DNA of 64,000 nt from Hydrogenimonas sp. (lineage in GTDB: Bacteria > Campylobacterota > Campylobacteria > Campylobacterales > Hydrogenimonadaceae). Location: contig AP019005.1 in NCBI GenBank assembly GCA_003945285.1, positions 992,001-1,056,000 on the forward strand, read 5' to 3'. Made by a program: the position numbers and the translations under genes. Position 1 is the first letter of the stretch, and each line of letters begins with the position of its first letter. Below are positions 27,136 to 37,633 of the stretch, in pieces. The notes under the pieces were generated by a model. It did no database searches. It was not told the DNA's origin and saw only the letters and a program-made list of their open reading frames with translations.

Positions 27136-30100
27136 ATCTTCCGCGCACGGCTCTCCCAGCTGGGTGGAGAGGGTACTCGGCAAGCCCCATATAATCATCT
27201 CTTTTCTAGCACTCTTCGTGATGGCGGGGATGTTGGGATATGGGAAGATCCATCGCAACCTTTTTCCGAACTCGAATTATCCTGAGGTCGCAATTGTCAT
27301 TGTTGAGCCGGGTGCCAGCGCGAAAACCATGGCGAGCAATATCGCCGTACCTGTCGAGGAGGAGCTCTATGCACTCGATGAGATACGCCGCGCCTACTCC
27401 ACCACTATCGATGAAGTTACGGTGATACGTGCTGAGTTCGAGTACAGCAAAAACATAGACACCGCGGTGAACGACGTAACCAACGCTATCTCCAAAATCC
27501 GGGCGAAACTGCCGGAAGATATCAAAGAGCCCCAGATAATTAAAATCACTGAGGCTACAGCCCCTGTTTTGGTTGTAGCCATGTCGCCCAAAAAAGATGC
27601 TCGGTTGACACTGGAAGATATAAGGGATATCGCTTCAAGTGATATCAAGCATGCTCTGCTGAAAACGGAAGGGGTAGCGAATGTAGATATATTCGGCGGA
27701 TACGAGAAAGAGGTTCAGATCATCGTAGACAAAGAGAAGCTGGACAGGTATCGCCTCTCGCTGGAGAGTGTCATTGCCGCCATACAGAAGAGCGACAACG
27801 AATATGCCGTCGGCTTCGTCAGCAACGAAGACCATAGATACCTTCTCAAGTCGCAGGGCAAGCGTGACAGCGTGGAGAGGCTGAAATCTTTGCCGGTCAC
27901 TTCGGATATTAAGCTATCAGATATCGCAAATATCTATTTCGGTCACTACGAAAACTCTGCAGCCTATTTCGGCAACGGCAAAGCGGCCATAGCTCTCTCT
28001 ATCCAGCGCTCCGTCTCCGCAGATGTCATACAGACTATTGACAAAGTGGAGAAGATGCTCTCCGAATTCAGAGCCAGGTACCCCAATATCGACTTCGAAA
28101 TCAGCGACACGCAAAAAGAGACGATAGTGCAAAGCACTATTAACATGTTCGAATCCCTGCGCGATGCTATTGTGATGTCCACGATTGTCGTTTTTCTATT
28201 CCTTGCATCTTTCCGACAGATACTTGTGGTGCTTGTAACGATACCGTTGGTATACGCCTCTACCATAGCTTTGATGTGGCTGGTGGGCATCGACTTCAAC
28301 GTGGTGACACTCACGGCGATAATTTTGGCCCTCGGGCTTTTGCTTGACGATACCGTCGTGGTTATGGAGAATATCGAGAGGCACTATCGTGAGCTTCGAA
28401 AAGATATCCGTTCCGCTGTATTTGACGGTACCAAAGAGATTATGTTCGCCGACCTCTCCGGAACGGTTACCACTATGATCGCACTGGCACCCATGCTTTT
28501 TGTAGGCGGATACCCGGAAACTGTGTTTGCACCGCTGGTAGGCACACTGCTTTTGGCGCTTTTGGCATCATACGTCATCTCCATTGTAGCTGTACCGCTT
28601 CTCTCTCTGTATATCCTGGCGATAAAAAATCCTTTGCTCCTTAAAGTCGAAGGGTGGTTCCACGGAATCATCGGGAAGTCGAACGACTACATTCAAAGCT
28701 TCTTCGCTTCGTTAGTCAGGATCATCACCGACTCCAAAAAGCTGGGTTTTCTCTCCATATTCGCACTCATAGCGCTCTTTGTCACCTCTGTGAAACTGGT
28801 GATGCCGGTAGTTGGCCAGGAGCTGATGCCGCCTATGGATACGGGTGTAGTAAATATCAAAATCACCACAGACTCGAACCTTCCCATTGAAAAGTCGGAA
28901 GAGGTTATGAAAAGGGTCAACAAGATAATCTATGACCAGGGTAAGGTGTTGCGTGTATCCGGAAGCATCGGTTCCGAAGCGGGAGTACTCAGTATAGGTT
29001 CCGGCTCCGGAATCGATCATATTTCAATTGCTGCAACATATGTCAACAGATACGAAAGAGAGAAGGATATCTGGCAGATATCCAAAGCGTTGAGGGAAGC
29101 TATTGCCGAAGTTCCGTATGTAAAATATCTGGAGGTGACGCCGTACGGAGCTACGGCACTCTCAAGTATCCGTGCAAGTGTGGATGCTAAACTGAGCAGT
29201 AACAATATCGAAGCTCTTCCGGAAGCGGGCGAAAAGGTGCAAAAGGCACTTGACAACACGAGAGGAATCGTCTCTACCGCAACTACCTGGGATATGGACA
29301 AAGTTGTATACGACCTTGTCATAGATGAGGTGGAAGCCGCCCGGTACGGGTTGAAACGATCGGATATTACAACACAACTGAAGCTTGCGCTTCGAGGAGC
29401 ACCTGTGGCCAGTTTTCCGAGGGTAAACGCCATGGATTATACAGTCAGGGTCTGGTTGCCGAAAGAGCAGATAGACAATTTCGAAACCGTTTTGGGTATG
29501 TTGATAGATACTCCGACGGGCAAAATTCCGTTGAACAGGATAGCGACTTTAACAACCCACAAAGAGCCTAGCCTTATTACGCGTGAAGGCCTGCAGTATA
29601 CTCTGGAGGTTTACGGAGACAGGGAAAAGGCCGCGATTTCCCATATTATGGCAAACTTCGAAAAAGAGCTCGAAGGTGTGCAACTGGCCGAAGGTGTAAC
29701 TTTGGAGCAGATAGGGGATATCAAGCAGTTCAAAGCCTCCGCGGAGCGTATGATAGGGGCAATTATAACCGCGGTAGTGCTTATATTCTTGACATTGATA
29801 GTGATGTTCGGAAATATAAAGATCTCTTTGATGATTCTTTTTTCCATTCCTCTTACGGTCATAGGCGCATCATGGACAATGCTCGCCATAGGCTACCATG
29901 TATCGATGCCTGCAATGATGGGATTTATGCTGCTTTCAGGAATTATAGTAAACAACGCAATTCTTCTTATCCATTTTGCAATCGAGCAGATACGGGCCGG
30001 GAAAGATAAGCGGGAAGCGATGCTCGAGTCCATAAAGATAAGAACCCGTCCTGTTCTTATGACGGCTTTTGCCGTCTCTGTGGGTATGCTTCCTATTGCC

Positions 30101-30247
30101 CAGGGTGCGGCTATAGGGCTGGAGAGGCTCGCTCCCCTGGGTGCAGTGGCTATCGGAGGGCTTGTGGTCGGTACATTCATGACCCTTGTGTTTATCCCGA
30201 TGGTATTTATCTGGACGGTTAAAGAAGAGAAGATATTGGAGATGTAG
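27125..30247 (+). CDS. RND-family efflux transporter permease (AcrB-like)
   Basis: 1040 residues, the usual length. N-terminal helix, two large periplasmic loops each followed by helix clusters; the fourth helix carries the proton-relay acidic residues in LGLLLDDTVVVMENIERH, and the second half has the matching MGFMLLSGIIVNNAILLIHF. NLFPNSNYPEVAIVIVEPGAS near the start is family typical. It exports small molecules with proton influx. The substrate is not evident; heavy-metal signature residues are absent, favouring the hydrophobe/amphiphile group. Confidence 0.93.
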   Translation: MRSESSAHGSPSWVERVLGKPHIIISFLALFVMAGMLGYGKIHRNLFPNSNYPEVAIVIVEPGASAKTMASNIAVPVEEELYALDEIRRAYSTTIDEVTVIRAEFEYSKNIDTAVNDVTNAISKIRAKLPEDIKEPQIIKITEATAPVLVVAMSPKKDARLTLEDIRDIASSDIKHALLKTEGVANVDIFGGYEKEVQIIVDKEKLDRYRLSLESVIAAIQKSDNEYAVGFVSNEDHRYLLKSQGKRDSVERLKSLPVTSDIKLSDIANIYFGHYENSAAYFGNGKAAIALSIQRSVSADVIQTIDKVEKMLSEFRARYPNIDFEISDTQKETIVQSTINMFESLRDAIVMSTIVVFLFLASFRQILVVLVTIPLVYASTIALMWLVGIDFNVVTLTAIILALGLLLDDTVVVMENIERHYRELRKDIRSAVFDGTKEIMFADLSGTVTTMIALAPMLFVGGYPETVFAPLVGTLLLALLASYVISIVAVPLLSLYILAIKNPLLLKVEGWFHGIIGKSNDYIQSFFASLVRIITDSKKLGFLSIFALIALFVTSVKLVMPVVGQELMPPMDTGVVNIKITTDSNLPIEKSEEVMKRVNKIIYDQGKVLRVSGSIGSEAGVLSIGSGSGIDHISIAATYVNRYEREKDIWQISKALREAIAEVPYVKYLEVTPYGATALSSIRASVDAKLSSNNIEALPEAGEKVQKALDNTRGIVSTATTWDMDKVVYDLVIDEVEAARYGLKRSDITTQLKLALRGAPVASFPRVNAMDYTVRVWLPKEQIDNFETVLGMLIDTPTGKIPLNRIATLTTHKEPSLITREGLQYTLEVYGDREKAAISHIMANFEKELEGVQLAEGVTLEQIGDIKQFKASAERMIGAIITAVVLIFLTLIVMFGNIKISLMILFSIPLTVIGASWTMLAIGYHVSMPAMMGFMLLSGIIVNNAILLIHFAIEQIRAGKDKREAMLESIKIRTRPVLMTAFAVSVGMLPIAQGAAIGLERLAPLGAVAIGGLVVGTFMTLVFIPMVFIWTVKEEKILEM

Positions 30248-30763
30248 ATGAGGTGGATAATAGCGGTTTTGACATCTGTTTTGGTGGCCGCACATGCCGT
30301 AAATATAGGTGAGAGGCTTCCGCATGTAGTGTTGGAAAAAGAGAACGGCGGTACGAGTGACGGCAAATCCTGGGACTCTTCAACCCTCGAGTCCGGGGTG
30401 CATCTTCTGCTCTATATGGACCCGGACAGGAGAAAAGAGACGCAGCCTCTGTTTGACAGGCTGAAACGGTCGGCTACCGAAGGAAAACCGTTTCCCACTG
30501 TCGCCATAGTCAACCTTGCCGCCACATGGATGCCCGATTTCGTACTGGAGTCGATGTTGTCCAAAAAGCAGAAAGAGCTGAAAAACACTGTTTTTGTTTT
30601 CGACAGGAGAAAGTATCTGGTCGATAAGTGGCGGCTCGAAGATGAGGCTTCGAATGTCATGATAGTGGACAGGAACTCAGAGGTTCTATATTACAGGAGC
30701 GGTGAAATCTCTCCCGCGGAGGCGGAGCATATTATAAACCTGATTCAGAGTATGGTTGATTGA
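30248..30763 (+). CDS. YtfJ-like periplasmic thioredoxin-fold protein
   Basis: 171 residues starting directly after the RND stop. Signal peptide (RWIIAVLTSVLVAAHAVN) and a thioredoxin-like fold matching YtfJ: IGERLPHVVLEKENGG, LLLYMDPDRRKETQPL and a C-terminal VMIVDRNSEVLYYRSGEIS strand. There is no CxxC, as in other YtfJ proteins. Being the last gene of the RND operon suggests a link to the export function, not established for this family. Confidence 0.72.
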   Translation: MRWIIAVLTSVLVAAHAVNIGERLPHVVLEKENGGTSDGKSWDSSTLESGVHLLLYMDPDRRKETQPLFDRLKRSATEGKPFPTVAIVNLAATWMPDFVLESMLSKKQKELKNTVFVFDRRKYLVDKWRLEDEASNVMIVDRNSEVLYYRSGEISPAEAEHIINLIQSMVD

Positions 30764-30875
30764 AACCAGGTGCTGCAGTAAATTTTTTGAAGAGCATGCA
30801 GATATGGCGGAACCTGCCCCGCATACGGTTCCTGCCGTCAGGCTCTACACAACATCTGTTTGAAAGGAGAAAGAG

Positions 30876-31466
30876 ATGAAGTACCAAAGTTTTTTCGATG
30901 AGGTTGAGAGTATTACTCTTCAAGATGAGTTGGCCAGGTTTTTAGGTGTAAACGATGATGGGATAATAGAGATCTCCTATCTCGATATAGTCAAGACTGC
31001 CGGACACAGTTGCGCTACGGTTGCTGGAGCATACCTGATGGCACAGATGGGACTCGAAGCGCTTTTCGGTAAAACCGTACCGAAGCGTGGAGAGATAAAG
31101 GTAGAGCTTAAACGTGAACCTGAAGAGGAGAATGCCGGAGTGGTCGGCTGTGTGCTCTCAAATATTACAGGAGCGACGACAAATTACGGTTTCGGCGGTA
31201 TTCCCGGTGGAAAATTCAATAGAAGAGGGCTGCTCTTTTATGGAGCAGATATCGAAAGCGATGTCCGCTTTACCTACATTGAAACCGGGGCGTCTATAGG
31301 AGTCAATTACCATCCCCAGAGGCTGGTGAATCCTATGCAGATACTTATGAGTGCCATAGGTGACAACGCAACCGAAGAGGACAGGGCCTCTTTCCCTACC
31401 CGTTTTCAGAAGATGGTCAAGACAATCTTTGAGAACAAAGAGCGGGTAATCGAGCTTGTAGATTGA
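30876..31466 (+). CDS. FmdE-like domain protein
   Basis: 196 residues, cytoplasmic, behind AAAGGAGAAAG. The segment DIVKTAGHSCATVAGAYLMAQ followed by PKRGEIKVELK matches the FmdE fold, named for subunit E of formylmethanofuran dehydrogenase but widespread in organisms without that enzyme, where it often binds metal. The zinc-binding cysteines of longer FmdE proteins are not present. Overlaps the start region of the phospholipase gene. Role unknown. Confidence 0.65.
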   Translation: MKYQSFFDEVESITLQDELARFLGVNDDGIIEISYLDIVKTAGHSCATVAGAYLMAQMGLEALFGKTVPKRGEIKVELKREPEEENAGVVGCVLSNITGATTNYGFGGIPGGKFNRRGLLFYGADIESDVRFTYIETGASIGVNYHPQRLVNPMQILMSAIGDNATEEDRASFPTRFQKMVKTIFENKERVIELVD

Positions 31467-31480
31467 TCGGAACGGTCTGG

Positions 31481-32356
31481 ATGAAGCTGATTTTGTCGGG
31501 GCTCTGTCTCCTGGTTTTACCTTTTGTATCGAAGCTTCCCGCGGATGATAATATCCAAATGGTAAAAAAGCACCTGGTTGAATCCCTGGAGATTAACGGG
31601 ACCTCCAAAAAGACTATTGCGTCCATTGCATACTCCTCTTTTAACCTGAGAGCCTACAAAGCGAACTATTTTCTGCCGGTAAGCTACAGTTACAGTGGTG
31701 ACATCACACCTACCGAAGGGCACGAGACAAAGAATATCGAAACCGAGTTTCAGGTTAGCGTCCGGTACGATTTCGCATCGAACATTTTCGGGCTGGGAGG
31801 GCTCTACAGCTTCGGATATACTCAAAGGTCATGGTGGCAGCTATATGCAAAATCTGCCTATTTCAGAGAGTCAAACTATCAACCGGAGCTTTTCGGTATC
31901 ATTCCGACGTATGGAGTTTTGAAAAACAGAGCTCTCAAAGGCTTTAAAATAGCGTTGATACATCAATCCAACGGGCGCGGCGGAGAGTCTGAACGCAGCT
32001 GGAACAGAGTCTCTGTCTCTACTTTTTTTCAGACCGGAAACCTGATTACCAAGCTGGAGCTCTGGTACAGGCTGCCTGATTTTGTCGACTACAACCCTGA
32101 CTTGATAGACTACCTCGGGTACGGTCAGGTCCAATTTATACTTCCATATGAAGAGCATCTTTTCAAATTGACTTTCCGGCCGGGTGAATCAATAAGCCGG
32201 TGCTCCACGGAATTTACCTACAGTTACCCTCTTCCCGCAAGAGAAGAGAACGACCTTTTTCTCTACATCAAAACATTCAACGGCTACGGAGAGAGCCTGA
32301 TAGACTACAACCATAATGTCAATAAAATCTCCATAGGCGTTTCCATAAGCCGTTAG
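31481..32356 (+). CDS. pldA: outer membrane phospholipase A
   Basis: 291 residues. Signal peptide then a 12-strand barrel pattern. The catalytic motif HQSNGRGGESERSWNR gives His161, Ser163 and Asn175, equal to the His142-Ser144-Asn156 triad of E. coli OMPLA; YTQRSWWQLY before it is also conserved. The enzyme is a calcium-dependent dimer that hydrolyses phospholipids that reach the outer leaflet. ATG 31481 was preferred over the TTG at 31463 because the signal peptide starts there and CGGAACGG precedes it. Confidence 0.92.
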   Translation: MKLILSGLCLLVLPFVSKLPADDNIQMVKKHLVESLEINGTSKKTIASIAYSSFNLRAYKANYFLPVSYSYSGDITPTEGHETKNIETEFQVSVRYDFASNIFGLGGLYSFGYTQRSWWQLYAKSAYFRESNYQPELFGIIPTYGVLKNRALKGFKIALIHQSNGRGGESERSWNRVSVSTFFQTGNLITKLELWYRLPDFVDYNPDLIDYLGYGQVQFILPYEEHLFKLTFRPGESISRCSTEFTYSYPLPAREENDLFLYIKTFNGYGESLIDYNHNVNKISIGVSISR

Positions 32357-32455
32357 CCGTAATATTCTGCCCATCCTGTGGGCATCTTAGGCACCATGGT
32401 AACGATCGGCTAACACAAATTGAGCATAATTATACAAAACATTAAGGAAGCGTAT

Positions 32456-33163
32456 ATGAAGAGTGGAAAAGTATTGGGCTTGGTTGCAGTATCGGCGATG
32501 GTGCTGATGAGTGGATGTGGAAGTTCCGGGAGCATCGACAATGTACAGGTCACAAGCAGAGAGTTGCCGGCTGAAGTGCAGGCCGCTATAGACGGCCCGG
32601 CATCTACACTTTCCCAAGAGCTTGTAGATACGCTCTCTTATATGGGAAACGAAGAGAGACTGGCCTATGATGTCTATAACTATCTGTATACAAAGTTCGG
32701 TACGAAGCAGTTTTCCAATATTGCTACAAAGTCTGAATACAAACATATTACAGCCGTGCAAGAGTTGATACAGAAATATATGTCGGATGATACTATCGAG
32801 TTTACAAATGTAGATTTGCCGTCGCTTGGTTACATCAATACTCCGATAGAGTCTATGGAGGCTGGCGTCTACGATATCTCAGCCATACAAGCACTTTACG
32901 ATGAGTTGACGGCACTGGGTTCGGAGTCTGAGGTGGATGCATTGAAGGTGGGGTGCATTGTTGAAGTGACAGATATCTCTGACCTGGATATAGATATTGC
33001 TATAGCGGAAAGTGAAAACGCTACAGATGTTGTTACGGTATTCAACTTCTTACGTGACGGAAGTTACAAGCACTACCGGGCATTCGATGAAGCTCTCAAG
33101 AATCTCGGTGTTGAAGATGGTTGTTGTACATGGAGTGAACTTTGTCATCAAGAGTATCCATAA
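32456..33163 (+). CDS. DUF2202 lipoprotein
   Basis: 235 residues. Lipoprotein signal with lipobox MSGC (Cys at about 21). The body has the DUF2202 pattern LVDTLSYMGNEERLAYDVYNYLY and YKHITAVQELIQKY, with Glu and His residues spaced as in ferritin-like four-helix proteins. Function of the family is unknown. The ATG at 32456 follows AAGGAAG; an upstream in-frame start at 32420 would precede the signal with extra residues. Confidence 0.85.
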   Translation: MKSGKVLGLVAVSAMVLMSGCGSSGSIDNVQVTSRELPAEVQAAIDGPASTLSQELVDTLSYMGNEERLAYDVYNYLYTKFGTKQFSNIATKSEYKHITAVQELIQKYMSDDTIEFTNVDLPSLGYINTPIESMEAGVYDISAIQALYDELTALGSESEVDALKVGCIVEVTDISDLDIDIAIAESENATDVVTVFNFLRDGSYKHYRAFDEALKNLGVEDGCCTWSELCHQEYP

Positions 33164-33184
33164 AAGATTAGCATGAAAAAGTAA

Positions 33185-33226
33185 AGGGTCCAAGCGATAC
33201 TTATCGACTTGTCGGCCCTCTATTTT
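33185..33226 (+). terminator. terminator hairpin after the DUF2202 gene
   Basis: AGGG and CC, AAG, CGATA on the left pair with TATCG, ACTT, GG and CCCT on the right, giving a long stem with small bulges and a short loop, followed by CTATTTTAG. Confidence 0.55.
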
Positions 33227-33235
33227 AGCGGTCCA

Positions 33236-33361
33236 AATTTATAAACAAAATGCAATTTCACCTCTAAAAAATTCAACCCAAAACAGTCTAAGAGACCTTC
33301 ATCTTTTCATGAAAAGACCCCATATGGGATTTTCCGCCTAAAAATTCCCTTGGTCTGTGAT
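33236..33361 (-). mobile_element. IS30-type transposase tail and element end, remnant 3
   Basis: On the minus strand HRPREFLG and then FHEKMKVS-stop can be read in slightly shifted frames, and the terminal region GGTGAAATTGCATTTTGTTT matches remnant 1. Frameshifts show it is older than remnant 1. It lies between the DUF2202 gene and purH. Confidence 0.72.
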
Positions 33362-33448
33362 GCTGCAAACATGGCCTTTAGCCAACTCTAACCTCCGCAT
33401 AAACCCCGAAACGGTATAATCGCGAAAATCTTTTTGACAGGAACGTTC

Positions 33449-34981
33449 ATGCGTGCATTGATAAGTGTCAGCGACAAAACCGGAGTGGTGGAGTTCGCCA
33501 AGGGGCTTGAGGAGCTCGGTTACGAGATAGTCTCTACGGGCGGGACCTATAAAATTCTTAAAGATAACGGCATAGATGCCGTCGAGATAGACGAAGTTAC
33601 GAAGTTTCCGGAGTGTTTCGAGGGGCGTGTTAAGACTCTCAACCCTTACATTCACGGGGGTATTTTGCACAGGCGCGACAGGCAGAGCCACCTGGATCAG
33701 GCCAAAGAGCTCGGTGTGGAGGCCATAGACCTGGTCTGCGTCAACCTCTACCCGTTCAAGGCGACGATAGAGAGAACCGACGACTTCGAGGAGATCATAG
33801 AGAACATCGATATCGGCGGGCCGGCTATGGTTCGCAGTGCGGCGAAGAATTTCGACAGCGTTGTCATAGTGACCGACCCGGGCGACTACGCTGCGGTGCT
33901 GGAGGCTCTGCAGAGTGGTAGCAACACTCTCGAGATGCGCCGCAACCTTATGATAAAGGCTTTCGAGCATACGGCCGCCTACGACAGTATGATAGCAAAC
34001 TACATGAACCGCCGCTTCAACGAAGGTTTCGGAGAGAAACAGTTTGTGGTTGGCTCAAAGGTCTTCAACACCCGCTATGGTGAGAACCCTCACCAGAAGG
34101 GTGCGCTCTACGAGTTCGACGACTTCTACTCCAAAAACTTCAAAACACTCAAGGGTGAAGCTAGTTTCAACAACCTAACCGACATAAGCGGGGCGGTAAA
34201 GATAGCCGCGGCTTTCGGCGAAGAGAATGCGGTCTGCATCGTCAAACACGGCAACCCTTGCGGCTTTGCGATCCGCGGCAATCTGCCGGATGCCTACACT
34301 GAAGCTCTCAAGTGTGACCCGGTATCGGCCTTCGGCGGGGTCGTTGCGGTCAACGGTGTTGTCGACAAAGAGCTGGCGCAGAAGATGAACGAGATCTTTC
34401 TCGAGGTGGTGATTGCCGGGCGCATTACCGAAGAGGCGCAGGAGGTATTTGCAAGCAAAAAGCGCATAAAACTTTTCGAGTTCGGCGCCGATAGATTATT
34501 GGTAAGCGATGATGCCTACGACTTCAAGCATATTTCGGGAGGATTCGTCTACCAGGATGCCGACAGGGTAGGTGAAGAAGAGGTGAAAAACGCTGAGCTC
34601 AAGAGCGAGCGTGAAGCTTCTCCGCAGGAGATGAAAGACCTCGAAATTGCCTGGAAGGTTGCCGCGCTTACGAAGTCCAACTGTGTCGTATATGTCAAGG
34701 ATGGCGCCATGGTGGCCGTCGGTATGGGTATGACCAGCAGGGTAGATGCAGCCCGCTGTGCTCTGAAAAAGGCCGAAGAGATGGGCCTTGACGTTACGGG
34801 TGCGGCGATGGCCAGCGAAGCCTTCTTCCCCTTCAGGGACTCTGTAGACTCGGCCGCCGCAGCAGGTGTGAAGGCGATTATCGAGCCGGGCGGCTCCATA
34901 CGTGACGACGAGGTTATTGAGGCTGCGAACGAGCATGGCATAGCCCTCTACTTTACAGGGGTAAGGCACTTCCTGCATTAA
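33449..34981 (+). CDS. purH: bifunctional AICAR transformylase / IMP cyclohydrolase
   Basis: 510 residues. The N-terminal MGS-like IMP cyclohydrolase domain starts [12 protein letters not shown], and [15 protein letters not shown] follows; the C-terminal AICARFT domain has the catalytic [13 protein letters not shown] (Lys-His) and [11 protein letters not shown]. It performs the last two steps of IMP synthesis. The ATG at 33449 is the family start; the ATG at 33434 adds five residues only. Monocistronic, with an IS30 remnant upstream. Confidence 0.97.
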   Translation: MRALISVSDKTGVVEFAKGLEELGYEIVSTGGTYKILKDNGIDAVEIDEVTKFPECFEGRVKTLNPYIHGGILHRRDRQSHLDQAKELGVEAIDLVCVNLYPFKATIERTDDFEEIIENIDIGGPAMVRSAAKNFDSVVIVTDPGDYAAVLEALQSGSNTLEMRRNLMIKAFEHTAAYDSMIANYMNRRFNEGFGEKQFVVGSKVFNTRYGENPHQKGALYEFDDFYSKNFKTLKGEASFNNLTDISGAVKIAAAFGEENAVCIVKHGNPCGFAIRGNLPDAYTEALKCDPVSAFGGVVAVNGVVDKELAQKMNEIFLEVVIAGRITEEAQEVFASKKRIKLFEFGADRLLVSDDAYDFKHISGGFVYQDADRVGEEEVKNAELKSEREASPQEMKDLEIAWKVAALTKSNCVVYVKDGAMVAVGMGMTSRVDAARCALKKAEEMGLDVTGAAMASEAFFPFRDSVDSAAAAGVKAIIEPGGSIRDDEVIEAANEHGIALYFTGVRHFLH

Positions 34982-35044
34982 AGAGAAAGAGGAAAAATGC
35001 CGATTCTATTTTAAAGTTGTTCCGCCCTGTGTCTTGTAAGTTGA

Positions 35045-35074
35045 TTGACTTGGACTAAACTTTTATGATATAAT
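35045..35074 (+). promoter_or_regulatory. promoter of the cbpA-hspR operon
   Basis: TTGACT (35045-35050) and TATAAT (35069-35074) are spaced by 18 nt, ending 37 nt before cbpA's ATG. The imperfect palindrome AAGTTGATTGACTT covers the -35 box and could be part of an HspR operator; it is not a clean HAIR box (CTTGAGT-N7-ACTCAAG). Confidence 0.6.
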
Positions 35075-35111
35075 TCGGCAAAAATTAGGTGGATTCCAAG
35101 GAGTTTTAGGC

Positions 35112-35999
35112 ATGAGTAAAAGCCTGTACGAGACATTGGGTGTAAGTGAAAACGCCAGTGCGGACGAGATAAAACGTGCATACAGAAAGCTGGCGAGAAA
35201 GTATCACCCCGATATCAACAAAGATCCAGATGCCGAAGACAAGTTCAAAGAGATAAATGCAGCTTACGAGGTTCTCAGTGATCCTGAGAAGAAGAAGCAG
35301 TATGACCAGTTCGGAGACCAGATGTTCGGCGGTCAGGATTTCCGCGATTTCGCGAGAGGGCAGGGCGCCAATGTCGATTTAGACGAGATTCTGCGAAATA
35401 TTTTCGGAGGCGGAGGCTTCGGAGGCTTCGGCGGAGGCGGAGCCCACGGCGGATTTGGGGGCTTCGGCGGTTTCGATATGGGGGGTATGGATCTAGATAT
35501 CCATGCGAAAATAACGATTCCTTTCAACGTGGCGGTACTGGGAGGCACCCACTCCGTCTCTTTGAATGGTGAAAATTTCGATATACGTATTCCTGCCGGG
35601 GTAAAAAGCGGTGAGACTCTGAGAATCCGCGGTAAAGGGAAGAGCTACAACGGTCAAAGAGGCGATCTGCTTCTGAAGATCGAAGTGGCTGAGAGTCCGG
35701 AATATGAAAGAAGGGGTGATGACCTCTACAAGACGATAGATATTCCTCTCAAAATCGCGATGTTCGGAGGAAAGATCAAGGTTCGGACTCTCGAGAAAGA
35801 GATCACCCTGAAGGTTCCGAAAAATACGAAAAACGGGCAGAAGTTCCGTGTAAAAGGACTTGGTGTGCTCAACAGAAAGAGCAAAATCAAAGGAGATCTC
35901 TACCTTGTGGCCAACATAGTGCTTCCGAAGGTGGAAGATCTCGATCCTGAACTTGCCAAAATGATGGAAGAGAAGCTCCCGGGAGGTGAAAATGCATAG
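35112..35999 (+). CDS. cbpA: DnaJ-type co-chaperone CbpA
   Basis: 295 residues. J domain at 1-70 with the HPD motif ([11 protein letters not shown]) that stimulates DnaK, a Gly/Phe-rich linker (about 98-128, [12 protein letters not shown]) and two C-terminal DnaJ substrate-binding barrels. The cysteine zinc-finger region of full DnaJ is missing, as in CbpA. The downstream hspR overlaps its end by 8 nt, the same pair found in Campylobacter and Helicobacter, where HspR represses the operon. Confidence 0.92.
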   Translation: MSKSLYETLGVSENASADEIKRAYRKLARKYHPDINKDPDAEDKFKEINAAYEVLSDPEKKKQYDQFGDQMFGGQDFRDFARGQGANVDLDEILRNIFGGGGFGGFGGGGAHGGFGGFGGFDMGGMDLDIHAKITIPFNVAVLGGTHSVSLNGENFDIRIPAGVKSGETLRIRGKGKSYNGQRGDLLLKIEVAESPEYERRGDDLYKTIDIPLKIAMFGGKIKVRTLEKEITLKVPKNTKNGQKFRVKGLGVLNRKSKIKGDLYLVANIVLPKVEDLDPELAKMMEEKLPGGENA

Positions 36000-36366
36000 T
36001 TACGATGAACCGGTCTATCTGATAAGTGTGGTTGCCAAGGTGCTCAACATTCATCCCCAGACACTAAGGCAGTATGAGAGAGAGGGGCTGATAGAGCCCT
36101 CGCGGACGCAGGGGAGGATGCGCCTCTATTCACAGCGCGATATCGACAGAATCAAGCTGATTCTCCGTCTTACCAGAGACTTGGGGGTCAATCTTGCCGG
36201 CGTCGACATCATAATGCAGTTGAAAGAGAAGATAGACGCGATGCAGGAGGAGATCGACTCTCTCAGAGAGCAGCTGAAGGCTGAGAACAGCTCCAGTATC
36301 ATCCCGAGCCATAAGGCTGTAGTAGCCAAAAGCAACTACGAAATCATCATATTTGAAGAGGAGTAG
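35992..36366 (+). CDS. hspR: heat-shock repressor HspR (MerR family)
   Basis: 124 residues. N-terminal MerR winged helix ([40 protein letters not shown] in parts) and a coiled coil ([19 protein letters not shown]). HspR represses chaperone operons until misfolded protein titrates DnaK or related partners. ATG at 35992 sits 5 nt after GGGAGG; the GTG at 35986 lies in that site. A hairpin AGGAGTAG/CTACTCCT covers the stops of this gene and of convergent murA. Confidence 0.92.
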   Translation: MHSYDEPVYLISVVAKVLNIHPQTLRQYEREGLIEPSRTQGRMRLYSQRDIDRIKLILRLTRDLGVNLAGVDIIMQLKEKIDAMQEEIDSLREQLKAENSSSIIPSHKAVVAKSNYEIIIFEEE

Positions 36367-36370
36367 GGCA

Positions 36371-37633
36371 CTACTCCTTCAGTCTCTCTATATGGGCCCC
36401 CAGGCTCTTGAGCTTTTCATGAAGAGCTTCGTACCCTCTGTCCAGGTGGTATATACGGTGGAGGTTTGTAACTCCGCTGGCTGCCATTCCCGCCAGAACC
36501 AGGGCGCTGCTGGCTCTCAGGTCGGTCGCCATTACGTCTGCTCCAAGCAGCTGTATGGGGCCGTTCAGCGTCGCTGTATGCCCTTTTAGGTGTATGCTGG
36601 CTCCGAGCCTCTGCAGTTCGCTCACGTGCATGAAGCGGTTTTCGAAAAGCCTCTCTTCTATTATGCTAACCCCTTCCGCCTGCGTTGCGAGCGCCATGAA
36701 CTGTGCCTGCATATCGGTAGGAAACCCGGGATACTCCGCGGTGGAGATTTCGAAAGCTTTCAGCCTGGCGGCGGGGTAGAGTGTGAGTGAATCCTCTTTT
36801 GTCTCTACTCTGCAGCCGGCTTCATGCAGTTTGGACGTGACGGCGTCGAGATGGTCGGCCCTCACACTCTTCAGAGTCACGGTGCTGTAGGTAATTGCAG
36901 CGGCGCACAGGTATGTTCCGGCCTCTATTCTGTCAGGGATAATGGAGAAGGGGTTGAGCTTGAGAGGCGCCCTGTCGGTTCCGTGGATAGTGAGCTCATC
37001 TGTGCCTATTCCCTCTATTTCTACACCCGCATCTCTTAAAACTTCGCAAAGCTGAACCACTTCGGGCTCTTTGGCTACGTTTATCAGCTCGGTTTTTCCT
37101 TTTGCCAATGCTGCGGCCATTATTATGTTTTCACTTCCTGTTACGGTTATCTTGTCGAAGATGATGCGTGCACCGGACAACCCTTCAGGTGCCGTCGCGA
37201 CTACATAGCCGTTTTTTATCTCGATCTGCGCTCCCATCTGCTCGAGTGCCTTGAGGTGCAGGTCTATCGGCCTCTGGCCTATGGCGCAGCCTCCGGGCAG
37301 ACTCACTTCGCACCGTCCGAAACGGGCGAGCAGGGGGCCCAGAACCAGAATCGAGGCGCGCATCGTTTTGACTATGTCGTATGTTGCGGTTGTGTTCTCT
37401 ATGGCTTCGTTGTCGATGGTCAGGGAGTGGTCTTCGAAGATAAACCTGCTTCCGAGTTTTCCCAGCAGCTTCAACATCGTATGTATGTCGGCGACCTCCG
37501 GCACATTCTCAATGCTGCAGGGTTGGTCGCTCAGCAGTGTGGCTGCCAGAAGGGGCAGGGCGGCATTTTTCGCACCTGATATCTCTATCTCCCCCTCAAG
37601 TCTGGCAGGTCCAGTTATAGATAGGTAGTCCAT
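36371..37633 (-). CDS. murA: UDP-N-acetylglucosamine 1-carboxyvinyltransferase
   Basis: 420 residues, the normal size. [14 protein letters not shown] has the substrate-binding Lys22-Asn23 and the active-site cysteine is Cys116 in [12 protein letters not shown], so the enzyme should be fosfomycin-sensitive. It adds enolpyruvate from PEP to UDP-GlcNAc, the first committed step of peptidoglycan synthesis. It starts directly after the Nudix gene on the same strand. Confidence 0.97.
   Translation of the reverse strand: MDYLSITGPARLEGEIEISGAKNAALPLLAATLLSDQPCSIENVPEVADIHTMLKLLGKLGSRFIFEDHSLTIDNEAIENTTATYDIVKTMRASILVLGPLLARFGRCEVSLPGGCAIGQRPIDLHLKALEQMGAQIEIKNGYVVATAPEGLSGARIIFDKITVTGSENIIMAAALAKGKTELINVAKEPEVVQLCEVLRDAGVEIEGIGTDELTIHGTDRAPLKLNPFSIIPDRIEAGTYLCAAAITYSTVTLKSVRADHLDAVTSKLHEAGCRVETKEDSLTLYPAARLKAFEISTAEYPGFPTDMQAQFMALATQAEGVSIIEERLFENRFMHVSELQRLGASIHLKGHTATLNGPIQLLGADVMATDLRASSALVLAGMAASGVTNLHRIYHLDRGYEALHEKLKSLGAHIERLKE

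Noticed and set aside
33338-33970. 210-codon minus-strand open frame near the start of purH
   Set aside because: Antisense to conserved purH codons; only its far end touches the IS30 remnant by chance.
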